From an uncultured Oscillospiraceae bacterium (GTDB lineage Bacteria; Bacillota; Clostridia; Oscillospirales; Oscillospiraceae), in NCBI GenBank assembly GCA_934662925.1, contig CAKUKL010000004.1, positions 1-21,408 on the forward strand: a stretch of 21,408 nucleotides of DNA. The letters run 5' to 3'. Of this stretch, positions 15,539 to 21,408 are shown one piece after another. Positions within the stretch are counted from its first letter, which is position 1; every line of letters begins with the position of its first letter. A program made the translations under genes and the position numbers. Below the pieces are notes generated by a model that saw only the letters and a list, made by a program, of their open reading frames with translations, ran no database searches and was not told where the DNA came from.

Positions 15539-15587
15539 TTCCTATAGGAAGCAGATATTTCACTAATTCCAATTTCTATGTTACATT
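15539..15587 (+). promoter_or_regulatory. Control region of the TRAP operon: palindrome and candidate promoter
   Basis: TTCCTATAGGAA (15539-15550) is a perfect 12-bp palindrome directly upstream of a weak promoter, TTCACT (15559-15564), a 17-base spacer and TACATT (15582-15587). A palindrome next to a weak -35 is the usual layout of a LysR-activated promoter, and the LysR gene lies just upstream. The exact promoter hexamers are uncertain. Confidence 0.4.
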
Positions 15588-15637
15588 GGGTATACGTCAG
15601 GACGCAATATTTTTCAGACAAGTTAGGGGGAAATTTT

Positions 15638-16210
15638 ATGGAGAATCAACTGGAGAAAACCACTCCGGCAGAATCCGGGGAACGGCTGCCAAATCCCACG
15701 GTCCTGAAGATCGACAGGGCCCTGAAGAAGATCGGCTACGCCCTCGCCTTCGTCGCGGGTCTGGTCATCCTGCTGTTCATTTTCATGCTGACGGCGGACA
15801 TCTTCACCTCGAAGATCTTCCACAGAAACATCAAGTACACCACCGAGATCGTCACCTACTTCCACGTCATCGTCGTGTTCTTTCCGTTTATGATCGTGAC
15901 GCTGCTGGAGCGGCACACTACCGTGGACATCCTCACCGGAAAGTTTTCCACCCGGGTGCAGAAGATCCTTACGCAAGTCTGGCACGTGGTAGGCCTCGCC
16001 TTCTGCGTGTACCTGACCGTCATCTCCTTCCAGTTCGCACTGGGCAAGTTCAACGTCAACGAGCGCTCTGGCTTTACGGAGGGACTTTACATCTGGCCCT
16101 TTGCCGCCAGCATGTGCCTCGGCTGGGCCACTATGGGCCTGAGCTATCTCTGGTGCATCATCCGCTCCTTCTTCGGCGTGGAAGTTTCGGCCGATGAAAA
16201 GAAGATCTGA
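15638..16210 (+). CDS. dctQ: TRAP transporter small permease (DctQ)
   Basis: A membrane protein of 190 residues with four hydrophobic segments. The first is GYALAFVAGLVILLFIFML; the others are around YFHVIVVFFPFMIVTLL, VVGLAFCVYLTVISF and WPFAASMCLGWATMGLSYL. The ERHTTVDIL sequence after the second segment matches the DctQ signature. The small permease stabilises the large permease of a tripartite, ion-driven importer with an extracytoplasmic binding protein. AGGGGG precedes the ATG at 15638. It is the first gene of a three-gene TRAP operon. Confidence 0.9.
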   Translation: MENQLEKTTPAESGERLPNPTVLKIDRALKKIGYALAFVAGLVILLFIFMLTADIFTSKIFHRNIKYTTEIVTYFHVIVVFFPFMIVTLLERHTTVDILTGKFSTRVQKILTQVWHVVGLAFCVYLTVISFQFALGKFNVNERSGFTEGLYIWPFAASMCLGWATMGLSYLWCIIRSFFGVEVSADEKKI

Positions 16211-16255
16211 CGCTCACCCGGCGTCAGACGACATCAAAAAGAAGAGGAGAGAATT

Positions 16256-17560
16256 ATGAATCCTACCGTTGTCGGCATTATCGCATTCCTCGTGATGATG
16301 TTGCTCATCATCCTGAAATGCCCCATTTACATGGCCATGCTGATCTGCTCCTTCGGCGGACTGATGGCAATCGCGTCGCCCTCCATGGTAGCCACGCAGT
16401 TTGTTGGCTCCCCGTTCTCCACTACGGCCAACTATGGCTACGCCATCGTACCACTGTTCACCTTCCTCGGCCTGCTGACGGAAAAGACGGGCATCGCGGA
16501 GGGTGCCTTTCAGGCGGCCCAGACGTGGCTCAACCGCTCCCGCGGCGGCCTGCTCAAGACTGTCGTCGTGGCCAACGGCATCTTCGGCGCCTGCTCCGGC
16601 ACTCCCACCACCGGCACCGTGGTCTTTTCCCGCATGGCGCTGCCCGCCCTGCGCAAGAGCGGCTACGGCGACTCCACCTCTCTGGGCTGCATCGCCTCCG
16701 CGGCGTGTCTGGCCTCCATCATCCCGCCCAGCTCCATGATCATCACCAACTGCATGCTGACCAATAACTCTATCAGCTACTCCCTGATGTGCGGCGTGGG
16801 CGCGGGCATCCTCACCATTGTGGTGTTCTTCCTGGTCATCGACGGCATCGCCATCTTCCGGCCCAAGGAGATCCCGCCCCGTGAGAAGGAAAAGACCCCG
16901 CTGAAGCTCAAACTCAAGGCCCTGACCCTGCTGATTCCCATTTTCGCCCTCTTTGCCATTATCATCATCGGCTCCTACGTCGGTTTCTTCACCGCCACCG
17001 TGGGCGGAGCCTTCGGCGCGTTCGTCTGTCTGGTGTACGCCGCCGTCAAGCGCATCGGCTGGAAGGAGTTGTTCAAGGCCGCCCGTGATGCCGCCATCAT
17101 CAATGCCGGTTTCTTCCCGCTGATGATTGCCGGTCTGCTCTTCGGCCGCTTCGTGGCGCTGACCCAGATCCCCAACACCCTGATGAACTGGATCCTCACC
17201 CTCCACGCGCCCACCATCGTCATCTTCACCGTCATCATGATCTTCTACATCATCTGCGGCATGCTGATGGACATGGTGCCCGTCTCCCTGATCACCGTGC
17301 CCATCCTTTACCCCGTGCTGGTGGGCCTGGGCTTTAACCCCAACTGCATCGTCATCCTGCTGGTGTTCATCTCCTCCATGGGCGGCATCACTCCGCCCAT
17401 CGGTCTGGGCGTGTTCATGACCTCCCTGACCACAGGCGTGGATTCCAGCAAGATCTTCAAGGGCGTGTGGCCGTACTTCTTCGTGCTGCTCATCAGCGCC
17501 TACCTCATCGCTTTCATCCCGCAGATCTGCACCTTCCTGCCCGACCTGCTGGCTCGCTGA
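16256..17560 (+). CDS. dctM: TRAP transporter large permease (DctM)
   Basis: The protein has 434 residues with about a dozen membrane segments, the normal length and layout for DctM, the ion-coupled translocation subunit of TRAP importers. Family motifs include SKIFKGVWPYFFVLLISAYL at the end, GGITPPIGLGVFM near residue 380 and CSGTPTTGTVVF in the first half. It starts 45 bases after dctQ with a GAGAG ribosome site. The substrate class is usually a carboxylate such as a dicarboxylate, sialic acid or amino/keto acid and cannot be told from this subunit. Confidence 0.92.
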   Translation: MNPTVVGIIAFLVMMLLIILKCPIYMAMLICSFGGLMAIASPSMVATQFVGSPFSTTANYGYAIVPLFTFLGLLTEKTGIAEGAFQAAQTWLNRSRGGLLKTVVVANGIFGACSGTPTTGTVVFSRMALPALRKSGYGDSTSLGCIASAACLASIIPPSSMIITNCMLTNNSISYSLMCGVGAGILTIVVFFLVIDGIAIFRPKEIPPREKEKTPLKLKLKALTLLIPIFALFAIIIIGSYVGFFTATVGGAFGAFVCLVYAAVKRIGWKELFKAARDAAIINAGFFPLMIAGLLFGRFVALTQIPNTLMNWILTLHAPTIVIFTVIMIFYIICGMLMDMVPVSLITVPILYPVLVGLGFNPNCIVILLVFISSMGGITPPIGLGVFMTSLTTGVDSSKIFKGVWPYFFVLLISAYLIAFIPQICTFLPDLLAR

Positions 17561-17594
17561 GTGCAGCATGAAATAAAACAAAAGGAGAATGAAA

Positions 17595-18812
17595 ATGAAA
17601 GCAAAGAAAGTGCTGTCCCTGCTCCTGTGCCTGTGCACGGTTCTGGGGCTGGCCGCGTGCAGCGGCGGCGGAAACCAGAACAGCCCGGCCCCCTCCAACG
17701 CCGGCAATACCGCCGGTGAGCCCGCCGGAGACGGTGAGACCATCCAGCCCGTCGGCAACCCCGTGAATCTGGTCCTGTCCACCCCCTATAAGCAGTCCGA
17801 CAGCTACGGCGACTACCTGCAATACTTCATGGACTACTGCACCGAGCACAGCGGCGGTACCATCACCTTCACCCCGTACTTTGCCGGCACCATCGGCTCC
17901 GCCGTGGACGAGATCGGCATGATGAGTCAGGGCAACGTGGACATCATCGCCTATGATGCCGCCGTCAACGCCTTCAACGCCCCCGGCTTCATCTTCTGCT
18001 TCGGCGGCTATGAGAGCGTCGAGGGCACCCGGGACATGTTCCATCATCTCTGCTTCGACAACGAGACCACCGCCGCCATCTACAAGAAGTATGCCGACGC
18101 CAGCAACATGACTCTGTTGGGCGTCATCATCCCCAATGGCTACAACTGCTACGTCTCCTCCAAGCCCTTCAAGGATTTTGAGGACTTCAAGAACAACATC
18201 AAGATCGGCGTCAAGACCGAGGCCACCTATACCCAGATGGGCTTCAAGTCCATCGCCACGGTCACCCGCACTCAGGACTACGAGGACATCCGCAGCGGTT
18301 TTGTGGACGGCATCGAGAGCTCCGTGGACAAGGTCATTTCCATGAAGCTGTACGAGGTCGCGCCCTACGTGCTGATGAACCGCTGCTGGAACGTGGGCAA
18401 CTGGCTGGGCATGAACACCGATAAGTTCAACTCCCTGTCCCCCGAGCAGCAGGCCGTCGTCAAGGAAGCCGCTCAGGCCATGGAGGACTACGCCATCGAG
18501 AAGGTCAACGAGCTCCAGAACCAGCTGGAGGAGCTGGTGGCTGCCAACGGCGGCTCCGTGATCAAGATGAGCGACGACGAGTTTAAGTACGGCTACCTCA
18601 ACAGCGTGCTGTATATGTCCTATCCCAGCGTGTACTCCGGTCTGGCCGCAGCCACCGGCACGGAAGAGGACTGTAAGATCGTCACCGGCGAGGTGTATAA
18701 CTACCTTGGCTATCCCGGCTTCCCCTTCACCGAGATGAGCGACAACTCCGGCTATTATCTGACCATGGACGGCGTGTATAACGCCGCCGGCGAGAAGATC
18801 GACATTTATTAA
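17595..18812 (+). CDS. dctP: TRAP transporter substrate-binding lipoprotein (DctP)
   Basis: The protein has 405 residues. A lipoprotein signal peptide ends in LAAC with the lipidated Cys at 22, followed by a Gly/Asn/Pro/Ala-rich tether to about residue 55. The binding domain shows the family landmark RSGFVDGIESS (usually GVVDGQEN) and a long C-terminal helix LNSLSPEQQAVVKEAAQAME. The strand that usually reads KIRV is KIGV here, so the Arg expected to bind the ligand carboxylate is not at its usual place. The ATG at 17595 has a 7-base gap to GGAG; the one at 17589 is too close. It is the last TRAP gene and is followed by a strong terminator. Confidence 0.88.
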   Translation: MKAKKVLSLLLCLCTVLGLAACSGGGNQNSPAPSNAGNTAGEPAGDGETIQPVGNPVNLVLSTPYKQSDSYGDYLQYFMDYCTEHSGGTITFTPYFAGTIGSAVDEIGMMSQGNVDIIAYDAAVNAFNAPGFIFCFGGYESVEGTRDMFHHLCFDNETTAAIYKKYADASNMTLLGVIIPNGYNCYVSSKPFKDFEDFKNNIKIGVKTEATYTQMGFKSIATVTRTQDYEDIRSGFVDGIESSVDKVISMKLYEVAPYVLMNRCWNVGNWLGMNTDKFNSLSPEQQAVVKEAAQAMEDYAIEKVNELQNQLEELVAANGGSVIKMSDDEFKYGYLNSVLYMSYPSVYSGLAAATGTEEDCKIVTGEVYNYLGYPGFPFTEMSDNSGYYLTMDGVYNAAGEKIDIY

Positions 18813-18835
18813 ACCAGACAATTGAAAAATCTCCT

Positions 18836-18882
18836 CAAAAGCAGAGGGCGGACCGGGATTCCCGGCCCGCCCTCTGCTTTTG
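18836..18882 (+). terminator. Terminator of the TRAP operon
   Basis: Sixteen-base arms (18836-18851 and 18867-18882) pair perfectly around an inner CCGGG/CCCGG stem (18853-18865). The stem ends in CTTTTG on the right, giving a U-containing 3' arm. It is large for an intrinsic terminator. Confidence 0.65.
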
Positions 18883-18897
18883 AGCGCGGGAATGCGC

Positions 18898-18944
18898 AAA
18901 AAAAACGGGGGGCACAGCCCGGGGGGCGGCCGGGATGTGCCCCC
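18898..18944 (-). terminator. Terminator of the amidohydrolase operon
   Basis: On the minus strand GGGGGCACA/TGTGCCCCC arms (18936-18944 and 18908-18916) enclose a GC-rich loop and are followed, after GC, by eight T (the A run at 18898-18905). It faces the convergent TRAP operon. Confidence 0.75.
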
Positions 18945-18973
18945 GTTCATCGGGGGAACCAGAGGATGGGGGA

Positions 18974-20173
18974 TCAGCGGATGACCGCGCCGCCCTTGAT
19001 GACGCCGGCGGGCGGGGTATACATGCACTCGATATCGGCCACGGGGTCGCCGTTGACGATGATCAGGTCGGCGCACTTGCCGACCTTGACGGTGCCCACC
19101 TTGTCGTCCACGCGGATGAGCCGGGCGCTGTTGATGGTGGCCTGCTTGAGGATGTCGATGTTGTCGCAGCCGAGGAATTCCTTGCGCATTTTGAACTCCA
19201 TGCAGGGGGTGGCCTTGTAGGAGGACATGCGGGTGTCGGTGCCCCAGCCAATGAGCACGTCGTGGTTTTTGTAGGCGTTGCGGAGGCTGCTCCGGATGTG
19301 GTCCACGCAGCTGCTGACCTTCTGGTAGGCGGCGGCGCTCATGTCGGCGCTGTCGCCGTGGCCGGAGAGCAGGTCGCTGGTGACGAAAAGGGTGGGGACG
19401 ATGCCGCAGTCATCCCGGCCGTCCATATAGCACAGAGTTTCCTCGGTGATGAAGCTGGCGTGCTCGATGGTGCGCACGCCGCTGCGGACGGCCACGTCGA
19501 TGGCCTCCTCCCCGTGGGCGTGAATGGCGCAGTAAATGCCGCGGCGTTTCGCGGCCTGCACGGCGGCGCGGATCTCGTCCTCCTCCATGATGAGCATCCC
19601 CGGCTCGGCGCCCACGGTCATCATGGAGCCGCTGCCGTAGAGCTTGATGAAGTCCGCGCCCTTCTGCCAGTTGGTGCGCACGCCCTTGCGGGCGTCCTCG
19701 GCGCTGTCCACGATGAACATCATGTTCGTGTAGGATTCGGTGCCGCACTCCGTGGGGTTGAGGGTCAGGCCGCAGCAGAGGATGCGGGGGCCGGTGACGA
19801 TGCCCTGCGCGATGGCGTTGCGGACGGCCACGGAAGGATAGTACATGTCGTCGCCGCAGTCGCGCACCGTGGTGATGCCAAGGCTCAGCAGATACTGGGC
19901 GTAGGTCAGCACGTCAAAGCTCCGGGTGCAGGGATCCACAAAAAAGCTGTCCGGCTGGGTGGGGCGGGTGTAGTGCAGGTGGACGTGGGCGTCGATGAGG
20001 CCGGGGAGCACCGTGGCGCCGTTGATGTCCAGCTCGGTGAACTCCCCGTCGTAACGGGCGCCGCAGGGGTCGATGGAGGCGATGAGGCCGGCCCGGATCA
20101 GGATGTCGGCGGAGTCAAGGCTGACGTCCTCGGTGAGGGCGCCGACCAGACGGCAGTTTCTCAGTACCAGCAT
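18974..20173 (-). CDS. Metal-dependent amidohydrolase
   Basis: A cytoplasmic enzyme of 399 residues in the amidohydrolase superfamily (imidazolonepropionase/Xaa-Pro dipeptidase-like branch). The metal ligands are in order: HVH at 63 and 65 in GLIDAHVHLH, Lys177 in FIKLYGSG (the probable carboxylated lysine), His218 and His220 in IHAHG, His238 in EHASF and Asp313 in WGTDTRM. The C-terminal beta sandwich shows GTVKVGKCADLIIVNGDP. It would hydrolyse an amide or cyclic C-N bond; the substrate is unknown. I prefer the ATG at 20173, 9 bases after AAAGGA. An ATG at 20200 overlaps the upstream stop as ATGA and is an alternative by coupling. Confidence 0.85.
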   Translation of the reverse strand: MLVLRNCRLVGALTEDVSLDSADILIRAGLIASIDPCGARYDGEFTELDINGATVLPGLIDAHVHLHYTRPTQPDSFFVDPCTRSFDVLTYAQYLLSLGITTVRDCGDDMYYPSVAVRNAIAQGIVTGPRILCCGLTLNPTECGTESYTNMMFIVDSAEDARKGVRTNWQKGADFIKLYGSGSMMTVGAEPGMLIMEEDEIRAAVQAAKRRGIYCAIHAHGEEAIDVAVRSGVRTIEHASFITEETLCYMDGRDDCGIVPTLFVTSDLLSGHGDSADMSAAAYQKVSSCVDHIRSSLRNAYKNHDVLIGWGTDTRMSSYKATPCMEFKMRKEFLGCDNIDILKQATINSARLIRVDDKVGTVKVGKCADLIIVNGDPVADIECMYTPPAGVIKGGAVIR

Positions 20174-20196
20174 TGGATTCATTCCTTTCGTATTTT

Positions 20197-20955
20197 TCAT
20201 TCCAGCGGAAGGGCGTTGTTGACCTTGTAGAGCAGATGGACGGTGTCGCCCTGAAGCACTTCCACCTTTTCAAAGGTAAAGGTGACGGTAGTCTCCCGGC
20301 TCAGGCCGTCCACCGCGTAGAACACGGAGGGGGTGTTCACCGCGCCGTCCGCCGCCGGGGCGAGGACGAGGCTCAGCTCGTCGCACAGGCCCTCGGAGAT
20401 GTAGCTCCAGTTCAGCGCGCCGCCGCCGCCCAGAATGGCGGTGTCGATGCCGAAGAGGGTCTTGAGCTTGAAGAGGGCGGTGCGGGTGTCGATGGCCGTG
20501 TCCCCGGCGATGATGTAGGGGATGTTCAGCCGCCGGAGCATGGCGCGGTAAGCGTTGCTTGAATTTCCGGTGAGGATCTCCAGCACGTTGAAGCGGATGC
20601 CCTCCCCCTCCCTGGCGGCCATGCCGCCGTAAACGGCGTAGTCCTGCTCCCACGCGAGGACGGCGTCCGGGTCCAGCACGGCCAGATATTTGCCCGGCTT
20701 GTTCACGATGAAGTCGCCCTCGGGCACCGGGGGCGCGTTTTCGTCCAGCGCGGGCTTTTTGTAGTTCGTCCAGCCCACCTCGGCGGTGTTGCTGCCCAGC
20801 AGCCACGCCTGATAGGGCCGGACGCAGTCCGGGCCGAACCCCACGTCGAAGTAGAACTGCGCGGAGGCGTCGCAGTAGGGCTCCTGAATGTACGCGCCCC
20901 AGATCTTGCCCATCAGCGAGGGCCGCATGTGGCAGAAAATATACGGTCTTTGCAA
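20197..20955 (-). CDS. RibD C-terminal/dihydrofolate-reductase-like protein
   Basis: The protein has 252 residues and resembles the RibD_C/DHFR fold, NAD(P)H-dependent reductases that include the riboflavin pathway enzyme reducing a ribosyl C=N bond. Visible signs are RPYIFCHMRPSLMGKIWG at the start, then RLNIPYIIAGD and AILGGGGALNWSYISEGLCDEL-SLVLAP, where the GGG loop binds cofactor. No deaminase domain is present, and the riboflavin pathway is not nearby. TTG at 20955 is the best start: AAGGAG lies 8 bases upstream and the family N-terminus begins there. It is first in an operon with the amidohydrolase and may reduce its substrate or product. Confidence 0.75.
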   Translation of the reverse strand: MQRPYIFCHMRPSLMGKIWGAYIQEPYCDASAQFYFDVGFGPDCVRPYQAWLLGSNTAEVGWTNYKKPALDENAPPVPEGDFIVNKPGKYLAVLDPDAVLAWEQDYAVYGGMAAREGEGIRFNVLEILTGNSSNAYRAMLRRLNIPYIIAGDTAIDTRTALFKLKTLFGIDTAILGGGGALNWSYISEGLCDELSLVLAPAADGAVNTPSVFYAVDGLSRETTVTFTFEKVEVLQGDTVHLLYKVNNALPLE

Positions 20956-21001
20956 TTTGACAGCTCCTTTCAAAAAACGGATTTCACAGTTGCTCAAACC
21001 T

Positions 21002-21037
21002 ACTATATCGCCGGGCGGGACGCTTTTGAAATACTTG
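21002..21037 (-). promoter_or_regulatory. Promoter of the reductase/amidohydrolase operon
   Basis: On the minus strand TTTCAA, an 18-base spacer and TATAGT form a promoter about 45 bases before the TTG start. CAAGTATTTCA (21027-21037) and TATAGTAG (21000-21007) are the same words as in the dehydrogenase promoter at 8511-8549, with nearly the same spacing. Confidence 0.5.
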
Positions 21038-21122
21038 TTTCCGATGAGAGTGATAGCGGGGCGTGATTTATGACGAAAGGGGCAAAATGTAAACTGATCG
21101 TAAAGAAAATTTACAATTCCCC

Positions 21123-21160
21123 TTGCGATGCGGCGGCGGGCGTGGTATCTTTAAAGATAC
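21123..21160 (+). promoter_or_regulatory. Promoter of the partial TetR gene with a palindromic operator
   Basis: TTGCGA (21123-21128), a 17-base spacer and TATCTT (21146-21151) form a promoter. The -10 lies inside a perfect 16-bp palindrome, GTATCTTTAAAGATAC (21145-21160), 27 bases before the ATG. This is the size and place expected for an autorepression site of the TetR protein. Confidence 0.55.
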
Positions 21161-21187
21161 GCGGAAACCAATGAGGGGGCGGTCTGG

Positions 21188-21408
21188 ATGGCCATTACAA
21201 ACGCGAGTCTCGCGGCGAAAAAGAGGATTCTTACCGCCTGTGTGCGGCTGTTTCTGGAAAAGGGCTACAACCGCACCACGGTGGCTGAGATCCTGCGGGA
21301 GGCGGACGTGTCCGCCAGCACGTTCCAGAATATTTTCCGGGCCAAGGACGGCGTGCTGGTGGAACTGGTGAAATTCATGTTCAGCAATCAGTTCGGCGAA
21401 GCACGAAA
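21188..21408 (+). CDS. TetR/AcrR-family regulator, 3' end outside the window
   Basis: The first 73 codons are present and are cut by the window edge. They encode a TetR-type HTH: AKKRILTACVRLFLEKGYNR, then TTVAEILREADVSASTFQNI and FRAKDGVLVELV. A GGGGG-type ribosome site lies upstream of the ATG. It is divergent from the reductase/amidohydrolase operon, with both promoters in a 230-base gap, so it is a good candidate repressor of that operon and perhaps, through the shared promoter word, of the dehydrogenase operon (inference). Confidence 0.85.
   Translation, partial: MAITNASLAAKKRILTACVRLFLEKGYNRTTVAEILREADVSASTFQNIFRAKDGVLVELVKFMFSNQFGEAR

Noticed and set aside
16214..17782. 522-residue open frame opposite dctM and the dctP start
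   Set aside because: It is antisense to clear TRAP genes, rich in His/Gln/Asp/Gly with no domain, and is the usual mirror frame of GC-rich codons.
17514..19076. 520-residue minus-strand frame opposite dctP
   Set aside because: It has low-complexity Val/Gly/His composition, no ribosome site, and runs through two terminators.
18935..20230. 431-residue plus-strand frame opposite the amidohydrolase
   Set aside because: The amidohydrolase frame has all metal ligands in order; this frame has none and is compositionally biased.
1..21408. CRISPR array
   Set aside because: No regularly spaced direct repeats with unique spacers were seen on either strand.

Overview
The window joins two unlike pieces of DNA. 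It looks like the chromosome of a GC-rich gut Clostridia-type Firmicute (Oscillospiraceae-like) carrying an integrated conjugative element. The reasons are the AGGAGG ribosome sites, Tn1549-like conjugation genes, a lipoprotein TRAP transporter and GC-rich coding with strong intrinsic terminators. The species assignment is inference.

Left part (1 to about 8153): the end of an integrative conjugative element, with every gene on the minus strand. In transcription order it holds a small excisionase-like HTH protein, a replication-initiator-like protein with DUF6017, a Cys-rich mini-protein, a DUF3991/TOPRIM protein, an HTH regulator, a large LPD1-domain protein, two proteins of unknown function flanking a DUF3846 protein, a PcfB-like protein, and the VirD4/TraG coupling protein. 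The coupling protein is cut off by foreign sequence just inside the left edge. No integrase, relaxase or mating-pore gene is in view.

Junction (8154-8197): the 3' half of a tRNA-Arg(CCU), from anticodon loop to CCA, with no matching 5' half. It is followed at once by a strong terminator. This reads as the chromosome-side attachment site of the element. The intact tRNA should lie at the far end of the element, outside the window. A hairpin-rich tract (8238-8460) separates it from the first chromosomal gene.

Right part (8615-21408): a metabolic locus I cannot match to a described pathway. A promoter at 8518-8547 drives three paralogous 2,4-diaminopentanoate-dehydrogenase-like oxidoreductases with a two-domain NTF2/PhzA-B-like protein between the second and third, then an EamA exporter after a terminator. 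Divergent TetR and LysR regulators follow. Next comes a TRAP transporter operon (dctQ-dctM-dctP). A minus-strand pair encodes a RibD-C/DHFR-like reductase and a metal-dependent amidohydrolase. A second, partial TetR gene diverges from that pair at the right edge.

The promoter of the dehydrogenase operon and that of the reductase/amidohydrolase operon share an 11-base upstream word and an 8-base -10 word, which suggests joint control. A working idea (inference) is an uptake, hydrolysis and C=N/C-N redox pathway for a nitrogen-containing acid: the TRAP system imports it, the amidohydrolase opens an amide or cyclic C-N bond, the dehydrogenases and NTF2-like protein act on imine/amine intermediates, and EamA exports a product.
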